64,000 nucleotides of DNA from JAGLOK01 sp963677605 (lineage in GTDB: Bacteria > Bacillota > Clostridia > Christensenellales > UMGS416). The stretch lies in assembly GCA_963677605.2 (NCBI GenBank), contig CAXXDX010000002.1:248001-312000 (forward strand), written 5' to 3'. The position numbers and the translations under genes are program-made. Positions 52,701 to 62,331 of this stretch are shown piece after piece (position 1 is the first letter of the stretch; every line of letters begins with the position of its first letter). A model generated the notes under the pieces. It was not told the DNA's origin, did not search any database, and saw only the letters and a program-made list of their open reading frames with translations.

Positions 52701-53581
52701 TATTGCTGCACCTCCTGTTTGCTCATCATCTTAACAATAAACACACCGGCAACACCCGTTATCATTAGAAGTATTGTATTCATTGCAGTTGCCATTCCGT
52801 ATGCACCCTTTGAATACAGCTGGAACACATAAGTCGTTAAGACTTCCGTGAAGTGTCCCGGACCGCCGTTTGTCAGAACATAAACTATTTCAAACACTTT
52901 AAGTCCATATGTAACGCCGAAAACAAGGTTGATTGTTATTGCTCCGGAAAGCATCGGCAGCGTTATATGAAAAAGTTTCTGCCAGAAGTTTGCGCCGTCA
53001 ATATCCGAAGCCTCATAGTATGATTTCGGTATGGCGGTAAGCCCCGCAAGGAAAATGGTCATTACATATCCGACACCTTTCCATGCATCCACTGCAAAAA
53101 TGGTTTTCCACACAACATTAAGATCCGACAGCCATTTCTGCTTTAAAAAATCCAGTTTCAAAGCTCCGAGAAGGCCGTTTAGAAGACCGTTGTTGTAGTT
53201 TAAAACAGACTTAAACGTTATGCCGATAATTATCATAGGAATTATTGCAGGAAGATATAATATTGTTCTGTACAGTTTTTTGCCGGCCAGCCCTTCTTTA
53301 AGCATGATAGCCAAAAACAGAGCAAGCGTAATCTTTATTACGTTTGAAATCATTGTAAATCTTAGAGTATTAAATATACCCCTAGAGTATTCCTTGTCCG
53401 ATGTGAAGATATCAATGTAATTCTGTATGCCTACAAAATGTGTGCCGTTTACTGCGCTTCTTGAACTCCAGTCAGTAAATGAATAGTAGATACCCATTAA
53501 GTTGGGGAGCAAAAAGAATACAATGTAAATCAACAGAGGCAGCAGAATAAACCATTGTGGGTATATTTTGTGTTTGTTCAT
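52700..53581 (-). CDS. Sugar ABC transporter permease (MalF/UgpA-type)
   Basis: A 293-residue permease with six helices. The EAA loop is YEASDIDGANFWQKLFHITLP. It follows the binding-protein gene after a terminator-like hairpin, typical of sugar ABC operons where binding protein is made in excess. Confidence 0.92.
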   Translation of the reverse strand: MNKHKIYPQWFILLPLLIYIVFFLLPNLMGIYYSFTDWSSRSAVNGTHFVGIQNYIDIFTSDKEYSRGIFNTLRFTMISNVIKITLALFLAIMLKEGLAGKKLYRTILYLPAIIPMIIIGITFKSVLNYNNGLLNGLLGALKLDFLKQKWLSDLNVVWKTIFAVDAWKGVGYVMTIFLAGLTAIPKSYYEASDIDGANFWQKLFHITLPMLSGAITINLVFGVTYGLKVFEIVYVLTNGGPGHFTEVLTTYVFQLYSKGAYGMATAMNTILLMITGVAGVFIVKMMSKQEVQQ

Positions 53582-53592
53582 ACGTTTCTCCT

Positions 53593-53625
53593 AAAAAAAG
53601 ATGCCCCGGCTAATGCTGGGGCATC
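53593..53625 (-). terminator. Intergenic hairpin between binding protein and permeases
   Basis: GATGCCCC/GGGGCATC perfect 8-bp core stem with T7 on the minus strand. It is strong enough to terminate most transcripts after the binding-protein gene. Confidence 0.75.
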
Positions 53626-53635
53626 CTGTTGTCCA

Positions 53636-54967
53636 TTATTCCCAAGCAGGATCGCCGGCAACTTTCGCTGCTTCAGCACGATTACTGTCCATATTTTTGA
53701 GAACGTCTACAGCTTCTATCTGGCCTAAGCAATATGCTACCATATCTGCTCCGAAGTCCATCCAGAAGTCGTTTGTATAGCTTGTGCCTGTCTGAAGAAC
53801 AGGATAAAGCATGTTTTCTTCGCCAACTGATTCAACAAATTCTTTTTCAGCAGGTATCCAGTGCTGTTCGATTGCATCATCATTAACGTGAAGGTTAGTT
53901 GAGTTTGAGTTGTCAAGGATTGACTGAAGGCTTTCAGTTGTTGTTACAAATCTGAAGAATTCTTTTACAAGCTCAGGATGCTCTGATCCTTTGTAACCGA
54001 ACATTGTCGGGCCTGCCGGATTTGTAGGATACTGATCGTTGTCGTTGAAAGGAATGAGGAACATTCCGAACTCGTCTGTTGAGCCCTGCTCTGCAAGTGT
54101 GTTGATCATTGATGATCCGGACATTGCCATAGCAATCTTGCGGTCAAAGAAGTCGTTTGTCATGTTGGATGAGTCTGAACCAATCCAGTCTTCTCCGAAA
54201 TAGCCGAGGTCGGACAGTTCTTTGAACTGCTCAAGCACTTTAAGCATGTCTGCATTTTCTGCAAAAGTTGTTTCGTTGTTGTTCAGTTTCTCATAAAGAC
54301 CAGGCTGTGCTTTTTCATAAGATGCACCTATCTGGAAGAATGAAAGCTGGTGCTGCCAACCGTCTGCTCCGGGTACAAACCAAGGTGTGATGCCTTCTGC
54401 ATATATTGTAGCACAGATTTCTTTAAAGTTCTCAAATGATGTCGGCGGTTCAAGACCAAGTTCGCTGAACAAAGTTTTGTTGTAAACCATAACGAACTCA
54501 GGTGAGTTTGCCCACAGCTGAAGTCCATAAAGTTTGTCGTCAGCAACGCATGAGCTCAAGCGTCCTTCAGGAATTACAGCTTCCCATGCTTCGCCTGTGA
54601 AATCGATACAATATTTCTCAGGATCTACGATAAAGGATTTGATTGCAAACGGATTTGACTGAATCCAGAAAATGTCCGAGCAAGTGCCTGTGTCAAGTTT
54701 AGTTTTCAAAATGTCAAAATACTGGCCTGACGGAATTGTCTGAAGGTCGACTGTTACGCCGTATGTCTCTTCAAATCTTGCGATTGTCGGAGCATAGCGC
54801 TCATCGTCCATCCATCCCTGAGATACGATTATAGACAGTTCTTCTCCTTTAAACTGATCTACGTCGACTGCTCCTTCGTCTTTTGCATCTTCAGCTTTGT
54901 TACAGCCTGCAAATGCGCCAAGTATAAGTACTAGGCTCAAAAGGATTACTAATAGTTTTTTCTTCAT
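53636..54967 (-). CDS. Extracellular sugar-binding lipoprotein
   Basis: A 443-residue family 1 solute-binding protein. Lipobox FAGC (Cys22). TIARFEETYGVTVDL, a central KTLFSELGLEPPTSFENF and FRFVTTTESLQSIL are typical of the family. It captures a sugar or oligosaccharide for the two permeases. Divergent from the YesM/YesN genes that likely control it. Confidence 0.9.
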   Translation of the reverse strand: MKKKLLVILLSLVLILGAFAGCNKAEDAKDEGAVDVDQFKGEELSIIVSQGWMDDERYAPTIARFEETYGVTVDLQTIPSGQYFDILKTKLDTGTCSDIFWIQSNPFAIKSFIVDPEKYCIDFTGEAWEAVIPEGRLSSCVADDKLYGLQLWANSPEFVMVYNKTLFSELGLEPPTSFENFKEICATIYAEGITPWFVPGADGWQHQLSFFQIGASYEKAQPGLYEKLNNNETTFAENADMLKVLEQFKELSDLGYFGEDWIGSDSSNMTNDFFDRKIAMAMSGSSMINTLAEQGSTDEFGMFLIPFNDNDQYPTNPAGPTMFGYKGSEHPELVKEFFRFVTTTESLQSILDNSNSTNLHVNDDAIEQHWIPAEKEFVESVGEENMLYPVLQTGTSYTNDFWMDFGADMVAYCLGQIEAVDVLKNMDSNRAEAAKVAGDPAWE

Positions 54968-55088
54968 AACTTCCTCCTAAATAGTTTTGGCAGTTTATTA
55001 AAACTACCAATAGAATCTTACCAGTCTGTGCAATCTATTGCCATACACTATTCAAGACAACAAATTGTACATTTTTTATAAATTATTA

Positions 55089-55114
55089 GCGTATAATTAG
55101 TAATATGCGTATAA
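55089..55114. repeat. Tandem GCGTATAA repeats between binding-protein and yesM genes
   Basis: GCGTATAA occurs at 55089-55096 and 55107-55114, 18 bases apart, within a 324-base divergent intergenic region. Direct repeats about two helical turns apart are usual for AraC-type regulators such as YesN. Confidence 0.45.
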
Positions 55115-55291
55115 AATAACGTTTCGTGTTTTAAATGAGGCTCAAAATCATATATATAAATATTTTATCTTTATGCAAAACACGGTTTCTTGACTAATAC
55201 TTTTTGCTCTATATAATAAGTAATAAGTTTAATTATAGACAGGTGCAGCAAAAGTATCGATTTTTAACCATTTTCACAGTTAAAGGTAAGT

Positions 55292-57130
55292 ATGTTTAAA
55301 TTCATTGATAAGCAAAAATCAGGAAAAAAACAGTTTAAGCTCCAGACAAAGCTGTTTTTCATTTATGTCGTGGTAACCGAAACCATCGTTTTGTCTTTTG
55401 CGTTTTTCTTTTATCAATATATGGCAAGCAACTTAATCGACAATGAACTGAAAGCATTAGACAGCCTGAATTCTTCAATAATAGTACAGGTGGATGCAGC
55501 TATTGAAGACCTTGACAACGTATCTGCAAACATAAACTACAGCACCAGGATAATAGGAAAACAGGACGAGTCTTTTAACGTTCCTTTTACTACCGAAAAG
55601 CTAAACCAGCTGGCGGAAGTACTCACCACCATAAACGGCATAGACCTCGAGTCCCATCAGATTAATATTTATGACTTTGAAGGCAATGTGGCAAGAATGG
55701 GGCTAAGAAACAATCTCATAAAAGTAAACCTTAATTTGCTGGGATGGCTGGACGAAGTTATAGAGCTTGACGGATTAAAGCTTATAAGCAAACCATACAG
55801 AAGCACCGCATATTTTTCCGACGGTGATTGGTATATCTCGCTGTACAGGACTTTTTCCAGCCCCTACGGAGAAAAAGTCGGAGCTATCGAAGCGATCAGA
55901 CGATGCACAAGCGTTTTTAAATCAATAATCTCCTATGAGAAAAAAGAAGACAGCGGCATCAAAACGTATATTTATGACAGCGACGGTGTTTTAATCTATC
56001 CGTATATAATAGTCGACACTGATGACAAATACCTTTTTGAGTCATACTATGCGGCGATCAGCAGCGGAGAAGACATAAATCAGCATATAAATCCGCTGAC
56101 AGGACAAAGGGAATACCTCGTATACGAAACCTCCATATACAGCGGCTGGACATATCTTTCCATCCAACGAGAAGATATAGTACTTGAACCTGTAACTTCG
56201 CTGGTAAAGTGGATACTTATAATTGTCGGAATTATATTTATACTCGCTCTTGCGGTTTCATACCTTCTGGCCAAAAACATGATTAAGCCAATAATTAAGC
56301 TTAAGGAAATATTCCAGGGCCAGGCACTTGACACGCTGAGCGAAAAGGTGGGAGAAGACCATTACACGTCATATGCAGAGCTTGCTGAAGTATACAATGA
56401 CTATAACATAATGAACGAAAAACTTCACAACTCCATGAACGACCTTATCGAATCCAGAAACCATGAGATAAAGGCCCGTATGAGCGCGCTGCAGGCACAG
56501 ACAAATCCGCACTTTTTCTACAACACTCTGTCCAGCATAATAGTTCTTTCCGAAAACGGGCAGAACGAGGAAATAGTTCAGCTTTGCAGAAACCTCACAA
56601 AGCTGATGCGGTATATAACCGACAACTACGTCAACAAAGTTCAGATAAGACAAGAGCTTGAATATGTCGGAAAATATCTTTACTGTATGAAAGTACGGTA
56701 TCAGTCAAGCCTTTCGTTTGAATATGACATTGACGATGAGCTGATGGACATAGTAATCCCGAAGCTTAGCATCCAGCCTCTCGTTGAAAACGCGATAAAG
56801 CACGGAACAGACTGCATTCCGCCTTGGAAGATTACAATAAAGGGAAGAAAAACAGACAGCGGATGGTATATAACAGTAATGGATTCAGGAAACGGCTTTA
56901 AACCCGAAGTTCTTGAAAGCCTTGAAGAAAACAAAGAAAAATACAAAATTACATCTGAAGAAAAACCAACTGAGTTTGAAGGCTTCGGCCTGATGAACGT
57001 GTATATACGGCTTAAATACTTTTTCCAGGACAGTATGGTTTTTGAGTTTGGAAACACTGAAAAAGGACATGGCTATGTTACAATCGGCCAGACAAACATG
57101 ACACAAAACGGAGATACAAATGAGCTGTAA
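55292..57130 (+). CDS. yesM: YesM-type sensor histidine kinase
   Basis: A 612-residue membrane kinase: helix 1 (about 25-47), extracytoplasmic Cache-like domain (about 50-300), helix 2 (about 303-325), HAMP region, then the His_kinase domain with NPHFFYNTLSSI (His407) and an ATPase domain with PLVENAIKHG and GFGLMNVYIRLK. It would sense a sugar or its binding protein and phosphorylate YesN. Overlaps the yesN gene by 11 bases. Confidence 0.92.
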   Translation: MFKFIDKQKSGKKQFKLQTKLFFIYVVVTETIVLSFAFFFYQYMASNLIDNELKALDSLNSSIIVQVDAAIEDLDNVSANINYSTRIIGKQDESFNVPFTTEKLNQLAEVLTTINGIDLESHQINIYDFEGNVARMGLRNNLIKVNLNLLGWLDEVIELDGLKLISKPYRSTAYFSDGDWYISLYRTFSSPYGEKVGAIEAIRRCTSVFKSIISYEKKEDSGIKTYIYDSDGVLIYPYIIVDTDDKYLFESYYAAISSGEDINQHINPLTGQREYLVYETSIYSGWTYLSIQREDIVLEPVTSLVKWILIIVGIIFILALAVSYLLAKNMIKPIIKLKEIFQGQALDTLSEKVGEDHYTSYAELAEVYNDYNIMNEKLHNSMNDLIESRNHEIKARMSALQAQTNPHFFYNTLSSIIVLSENGQNEEIVQLCRNLTKLMRYITDNYVNKVQIRQELEYVGKYLYCMKVRYQSSLSFEYDIDDELMDIVIPKLSIQPLVENAIKHGTDCIPPWKITIKGRKTDSGWYITVMDSGNGFKPEVLESLEENKEKYKITSEEKPTEFEGFGLMNVYIRLKYFFQDSMVFEFGNTEKGHGYVTIGQTNMTQNGDTNEL

Positions 57131-57869
57131 TATAGTGATAGCAGAAGATGAAGTGCTGCTTCTTGAAAACCTTATAAACAAAGTAAATAATATGGGCTCG
57201 GATTTTAAAGTCATAGGCTCTGCTCAGACAGGCATCGAGGCATATGAGCTGATTGAAAACCTTTGTCCGGATATATTGATAACTGACATACGCATGCCCG
57301 TTATGGACGGACTGGAGCTTATCAAGAAAGTACGGGAAAACCATCCGTATATCGACTGCATAATAGTCACCGGATATTCCGATTTTTCATATGCAAAACA
57401 AGCTATTCACTATCAGGTGCGCGAGTATCTTTTAAAGCCTCTGGAAGATGAGCTGCTTCGCGAAACGCTTACAACGCTTCACAACGAGTTTATAACCAGA
57501 ACACACGACTACAATGAAATCTTCGGAGCAGAAGGCTGTACAGACCAGCAGCCCGATATATCGTGCATTTTGAAAAACTATATTTTAAACCACTATAAAG
57601 AAGACATTAAGCTTAACGCCATTGCAAGCACCATGCACTACAGCTCCAGCTATCTTACCAAAGCGTTCTCTCAGGAATACGGATGCTCGCCGTCAAAATA
57701 TCTTATATCCGTGCGCATACAAAACGCACAGCAGCTTTTAAAGCACAACCACGACCTTACCGTGCGTCAGGTTGGAGAAGCCGTCGGCTATCCCGAACCG
57801 GGATACTTCAGCCGCGTGTTTAAAAAGCAGACCGGGTTAAGCCCGCTTGAATACCGCTCAAACTCATAG
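57120..57869 (+). CDS. yesN: YesN-type response regulator with AraC HTH
   Basis: A 249-residue response regulator. Receiver phosphorylation site Asp56 in ILITDIRMPVMDG, Lys in EYLLKPLED, and a C-terminal AraC domain (LNAIASTMHYSSSYLTKAF, then VGYPEPGYFSRVFKKQTGLS). It probably activates the divergent sugar ABC operon. Confidence 0.93.
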   Translation: MSCNIVIAEDEVLLLENLINKVNNMGSDFKVIGSAQTGIEAYELIENLCPDILITDIRMPVMDGLELIKKVRENHPYIDCIIVTGYSDFSYAKQAIHYQVREYLLKPLEDELLRETLTTLHNEFITRTHDYNEIFGAEGCTDQQPDISCILKNYILNHYKEDIKLNAIASTMHYSSSYLTKAFSQEYGCSPSKYLISVRIQNAQQLLKHNHDLTVRQVGEAVGYPEPGYFSRVFKKQTGLSPLEYRSNS

Positions 57870-57872
57870 TTT

Positions 57873-58595
57873 TCAGACATCAGTTAAGAATTCTACAATT
57901 TGCTCGGGATTTTCAAGGCTGTGAGGATGATGCCCCACGCCTTCTTTTAAAATGACCTCAATCTTACCCCCAAGCATTTCATAACGCTCTTTCAGGATTT
58001 TCGCATTCTCCTCATAGGGAACCACTTTGTCGGAATCTCCCGCGACGATGATTATTGGTATCTGCGCATCCACAAGAGTGCTTATCCTGTCACAGAACTT
58101 ATATTTAAGCGCTTCTTCTTCATCCCTGAAACCATATGCTTTGATGCACTTTTCCCACTCCGCACTGCTGCCTTCGCCTCCAAAATATCCTCCCGGCCAG
58201 CTCATAATATCCAGAACAGGCGCATCAAGATACATAGCTTTTACTCTTTCAGGATACTTTGCTGCGTAGTTAAATGCATATAGCCCTCCCCTGCTGAAAC
58301 CGAACAGAATAGGCTTATATTCTATTGCAAAAAACTTTGTGAAAGCTATGTGGAAATCATTCATCAAATCAACTGCGCAAGGCGCACCGAAAAGATCACT
58401 CATCATATAATATGACAAAATATAGCCGCGGCGAACCATTTCAATATCAGCATAAGCAAAAGCGCCGAAAAACTCAGTTCTCCAAACCCAGCCTTTTATT
58501 TCACCTTCCGGAAAAACAACGACCGCTTCCCTGCTGTTTAATTCATAGTCGTGCCTTTTAAATCCGTTCCATGATGTCTCATTTATTAGCTTCAT
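57873..58595 (-). CDS. Alpha/beta hydrolase, sugar-esterase-like
   Basis: A 240-residue hydrolase: nucleophile in FGFSRGGLYAF (Ser), acid in AGDSDKVVPYEEN, base in GVGHHPHSL. The position between the sugar ABC system and an acetate kinase gene suggests removal of acetyl groups from an imported sugar, with the acetate handled by the kinase. That link is inferred. No signal peptide, so cytoplasmic. Confidence 0.78.
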   Translation of the reverse strand: MKLINETSWNGFKRHDYELNSREAVVVFPEGEIKGWVWRTEFFGAFAYADIEMVRRGYILSYYMMSDLFGAPCAVDLMNDFHIAFTKFFAIEYKPILFGFSRGGLYAFNYAAKYPERVKAMYLDAPVLDIMSWPGGYFGGEGSSAEWEKCIKAYGFRDEEEALKYKFCDRISTLVDAQIPIIIVAGDSDKVVPYEENAKILKERYEMLGGKIEVILKEGVGHHPHSLENPEQIVEFLTDV

Positions 58596-58639
58596 CTTTT
58601 TTCCAATCGCAGTTTATATGCTTGAACATAATAACAAAA

Positions 58640-58667
58640 AGCCCTCAAACCATACAGTTTGAAGGCT
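58640..58667 (-). terminator. Terminator of the second ackA
   Basis: AGCCTTCAAAC/GTTTGAGGGCT on the minus strand, 11-bp stem with a 6-nt loop and T5, 15 bases after the stop. Confidence 0.75.
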
Positions 58668-58682
58668 TGGAATCCTCAAGTT

Positions 58683-59879
58683 TTAGTTTCCAACAAGCTC
58701 AAGAGTATCATAGGCTATCATAAGCTCTTCGTTAGCTGATATTCTAAGCACTTTAACATTGCTGTTTTCCTTGGATATTTCCATATCCACTCCGCGAAGT
58801 TCGTTTTTCTTTTCATCGATTTCGATTCCCAAGAATGAAAGTCCGTTTGATACGTCGCGCCTTAAATCAGAGTTGTTTTCGCCAATACCGCCCGTAAAGA
58901 CAATTGCGTCCACACCATTCATTGCGGCAGCGTAAGCTCCTATATACTTTTTAATCTGATAATTAAGCATATCAACAGCAATCTGCGCCTGCTTATTGCC
59001 TGCTTTTGCAGCATCCGTTATGTCGCGGTTATCCATGCTGACCTGTGAAAGTCCGAGAAATCCTGATTTCTTGTTTAATATGTCCATGACTTCATCAATG
59101 TTCAGGTTATATGAATCCATAATATATTTTACAATCGCAGGATCCAAATCGCCGCATCTTGTGCCCATCATGAGTCCTTCAAGAGGCGTCATTCCCATGC
59201 TTGTGTCTACCGACTTTCCCCCGTCAATGGCGCAAACAGAAGAACCGTTACCAAGGTGGCAGTTTACAATTTTGAGCTCTTCAATCGGCTTTTTTATTAT
59301 CTCGGCAGCTCTTCTTGCTATATATCTGTGAGAAGATCCGTGAAATCCGTATTTTCTGATTTTCTTTTCCTTATACATTTCATAAGGAAGCGCATATAGA
59401 TATGCCCATTTCGGCATAGTCTGGTGGAATGCAGTGTCAAAGACTGCGACCATCTTAGCATGAGGCATGATTTCCATGCACGCCTTTATTCCCAAAAGGT
59501 TCGCCGGATTGTGAAGAGGCGCGAATTCTTTGTTTTTATCAATCGCCATAATAACTTCGTCGTCGATAACAACTGATTTTGAAAACGACTCTCCGCCGTG
59601 AACAACCCTGTGTCCCACTGCCGCCACATCCTCCAACGAAGATATAACGCCGTGCTCTTTGTCTGTTAACACATCCATAACAAGCTTTATTGCATCGCTG
59701 TGTCCTTTCATAGGCTGTTCAAGTTTTAAGTCTTCCCTGCCTATGACCTTGTGCTTGAGCACTGAGTTTTGCGCGCCTATTCGCTCTGCAACTCCCTTTG
59801 CAAGCACTTCTTCCGTACCCATATCAAATAGCTGATATTTAAGTGACGAACTTCCTGCGTTAATTACAAGTATATTCAT
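58683..59879 (-). CDS. ackA: Acetate kinase (second copy)
   Basis: A 398-residue acetate kinase. Start MNILVINAGSSS at 59879; the frame extends 62 codons upstream without a matching homologous part. HRVVHGGESF, FDTAFHQTMP, GFHGSSHRYI, CHLGNGSSVCA and GTRCGDLDPAI are all in place. It differs clearly from the copy at 23901, so the two are old paralogues with likely separate roles. Monocistronic, with its own terminator. Confidence 0.93.
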   Translation of the reverse strand: MNILVINAGSSSLKYQLFDMGTEEVLAKGVAERIGAQNSVLKHKVIGREDLKLEQPMKGHSDAIKLVMDVLTDKEHGVISSLEDVAAVGHRVVHGGESFSKSVVIDDEVIMAIDKNKEFAPLHNPANLLGIKACMEIMPHAKMVAVFDTAFHQTMPKWAYLYALPYEMYKEKKIRKYGFHGSSHRYIARRAAEIIKKPIEELKIVNCHLGNGSSVCAIDGGKSVDTSMGMTPLEGLMMGTRCGDLDPAIVKYIMDSYNLNIDEVMDILNKKSGFLGLSQVSMDNRDITDAAKAGNKQAQIAVDMLNYQIKKYIGAYAAAMNGVDAIVFTGGIGENNSDLRRDVSNGLSFLGIEIDEKKNELRGVDMEISKENSNVKVLRISANEELMIAYDTLELVGN

Positions 59880-60355
59880 ATTTCCATCCCTAAAAAATAT
59901 TAAAGGAGCATAGCAAAATGCTGTCCCTTTGTTTTCCGTCAAGCGTCCGAATAACAGATTATATGCTCTGTTTGTATCGTTATTATTATATTTATGTATA
60001 GTGAATAATGGAGTTGGAATCCGATTTGAAAAAGCTTCAAAATGACATATGCGTTTCAGTGTCATTCAATCAGCGTTTTGCACCACTTCATCGCAACTAT
60101 TGGATTATACAAAAAAGTTTATAAACTTTCAAGTAGCAATGAGCTACATCATATATAAAACACATAAAACCTAAATTCCTGCTATATTATTTATCATATC
60201 TTCCAAATTCAACTTATCGCGCAGCACAAACATCTTTAAAGCATAATAGATAATTAAATCCATATGAACTTAATTGTTATATGATACGGGGTTCTTTTTA
60301 TAATATGAAAAATATGATAATATATGAAGTAATTACTTAGGCTAAGGATTGATAT
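59880..60355. other. Intergenic region between ackA and the DtxR-like gene
   Basis: No gene seen. It must carry the divergent promoters. A TATAAT at 60299-60304 may be the plus-strand -10. A palindrome CTTAG-G-CTAAG (60336-60346) overlaps the ribosome site of the regulator and resembles the centre of DtxR/IdeR boxes, suggesting self-control. Confidence 0.45.
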
Positions 60356-60733
60356 ATGAAACCGCAAGAATCACAGGAAATGTATCTGGAAGTTATATAT
60401 AAGCTGGAACAGAAAAACGGCACCGTGCGTTCAGTTGACATTGCAAACGAACTGAGCTATTCAAAGCCCAGCGTAAGCCGAGCAATAGGAGTCCTTAAAA
60501 AGTCCGGCTATATTACACACACCCATTATGGGGACGTAACCTTAACTGATGAAGGCCGCAAGAAAGCAAAGCGCATATATTTTGCTCATAAACTGCTCAC
60601 CGCATATCTTGTAAAAGTTCTTAAAGTCGATCCTGACATCGCAGAAGAAGATGCATGCAAAATAGAGCATGTTATAAGCGATGAAACTTTGGATGCGATG
60701 GAAAAGATGCTTAGCGATCAGGGAAATAACTAG
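60356..60733 (+). CDS. DtxR-family iron-dependent regulator (short form)
   Basis: A 125-residue metalloregulator: winged HTH (VDIANELSYSKPSVSRAIGVL) plus dimerisation domain, without the C-terminal SH3 domain. Metal residues match DtxR rather than MntR: Met9, Cys101, Glu104, His105 (EDACKIEH), with His78 in the ancillary site. This predicts Fe(II) as co-repressor. No iron transporter is adjacent in view. Confidence 0.88.
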   Translation: MKPQESQEMYLEVIYKLEQKNGTVRSVDIANELSYSKPSVSRAIGVLKKSGYITHTHYGDVTLTDEGRKKAKRIYFAHKLLTAYLVKVLKVDPDIAEEDACKIEHVISDETLDAMEKMLSDQGNN

Positions 60734-60747
60734 TTGAAGGCACTGCT

Positions 60748-62286
60748 TTGAAGAAATATTTATCAGCATATAAAAATCAAATTATGATATCAGCATATGC
60801 GATAATCCTCCTTTTGTTCTGCTCAAAATCATCGCCTCTTTTTTATTTTAACGACTGGGTGGATGCAAACTCTTTCTTTACAGTCGGAAAATCCATGATG
60901 AACGGCATGACGCTGTATAAGGATATATTCGAGCAAAAAGGCCCCATGCTGTATCTCATCTACGGATTGGGTTATCTTATATCACACACTTCGTTTTACG
61001 GCGTTTTTGTTTTTGAGGCAGCGGCATTTGCAGTTGCGCTTATTTACGCATACAGATTACTGTGCTTGTTTTTCAAGGAAAACATCGCTTTTTTAGGAAC
61101 ATTGCTTTTGCCTGTTTTTATCCTTGGTGCAAAATATTTCGCGCAGGGCGGAAGCGCGGAAGAATATATACTGTGTGCACAGATTATAAGCTTATATTAT
61201 CTGATGAGATACTTTGTAAAAGACTATCCGGAAAAAAACATTGAGATGAAGCATATGTTTATAAGCGGATGCCTTTTTTCAGCTGTGCTTCTTATAAAAT
61301 ATAATATCGCGGTTTTCTGGGTGTTCCCCATAGCTGCTGTTTTTATTTCACTGCTTATTCAAAAGCAGGTCAAAAAAGCTTTTATGTCTTTGCTTTTGTT
61401 TTTAGCGGGAAGCTTAGCAGTCATTATTCCCTGGCTTATATATTTTGTGGCAAACGGCGCGCTTTATGATTTTATCGACGTGTATTTCCTGTTTAACGCA
61501 AAGTATTACACAAATTCCAACACAAATATCACTGGCATTGTCTCTCTTATACTTGTTGTATTTAAAAATGGGATTTATCTATTAAAACAATTCAAATTTG
61601 AATACATTTCACTCATACTCGGACTGCTGTTTTTTATGTTCTATCCGTTTAAAATCAAGTGGTGGCAGAGGCTGATGCTGTCTGCCGCAAGCTTTGCAAT
61701 TGTATTTACGGCAATATTTTTCAACGGTACGGGGCACATATACTACTCAATGGGAATAACGGTTTTTTTCATCTTTTCAGCAGCTGCTTTCTGCAAAATC
61801 ATCGAACTTTCAAAGCTTCCGATAAAATTCTACGTAATTGCAGCTTTTGCGGTAATAATGTTAATTGTAACGGTGAATAAAAACCCATATCACAAAGACT
61901 CGCGCCTTTATTCAAAGCAAAATACGAGCAGCGCGGTTCAGATTGAATTTGCACGTCTTATGCATGAAACGGAAAATCCCACGCTTTTAAATTACGGCTT
62001 TCTTGACGGCGGATTTTTCACAATTGCCGACATCGTTCCAAATGTCAGGTGGTTTGAACGGCAAAACAAGATATACGAAACATATCCAGAGCACAGCGCA
62101 GAGCACGAAAGATATATACGCGAAAAAGTAACGGACTATATCGTGCGCAGAATAAAAAAGGATTACTACACAGGCGAGCTTGAAGAAGTCCCCTATCTTG
62201 ACGAAAACTATACGCTGATTGCCCAAAAGGAACAGCGATTTGAGGGGTATTATTTTATATACTTTTTATATAGGGTAAAGGATTAA
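60748..62286 (+). CDS. GT-C-like multi-pass membrane protein
   Basis: A 512-residue membrane protein starting at a TTG (GAAGG before it). About eleven helices, then a 110-residue soluble end. The first loop has FNDWVDANSFFTVGKSMMNG and LYKDIFEQKGPMLYLIYGLG, the acidic and KxP motifs of GT39/GT83-like transferases. Probably a lipid-linked sugar transferase; acceptor unknown. It begins 15 bases after the DtxR-like gene, so the two could share a transcript. Confidence 0.7.
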   Translation: MKKYLSAYKNQIMISAYAIILLLFCSKSSPLFYFNDWVDANSFFTVGKSMMNGMTLYKDIFEQKGPMLYLIYGLGYLISHTSFYGVFVFEAAAFAVALIYAYRLLCLFFKENIAFLGTLLLPVFILGAKYFAQGGSAEEYILCAQIISLYYLMRYFVKDYPEKNIEMKHMFISGCLFSAVLLIKYNIAVFWVFPIAAVFISLLIQKQVKKAFMSLLLFLAGSLAVIIPWLIYFVANGALYDFIDVYFLFNAKYYTNSNTNITGIVSLILVVFKNGIYLLKQFKFEYISLILGLLFFMFYPFKIKWWQRLMLSAASFAIVFTAIFFNGTGHIYYSMGITVFFIFSAAAFCKIIELSKLPIKFYVIAAFAVIMLIVTVNKNPYHKDSRLYSKQNTSSAVQIEFARLMHETENPTLLNYGFLDGGFFTIADIVPNVRWFERQNKIYETYPEHSAEHERYIREKVTDYIVRRIKKDYYTGELEEVPYLDENYTLIAQKEQRFEGYYFIYFLYRVKD

Positions 62287-62331
62287 ACAATAAAAATAGG
62301 GCAATTTTTCATTAAGAATACTTTTGCCATA

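Noticed and set aside
59880..60065. Longer start for the second acetate kinase
   Set aside because: The 62 extra residues have no counterpart in the family; the family N-terminus MNILVINAGSSS is at 59879.
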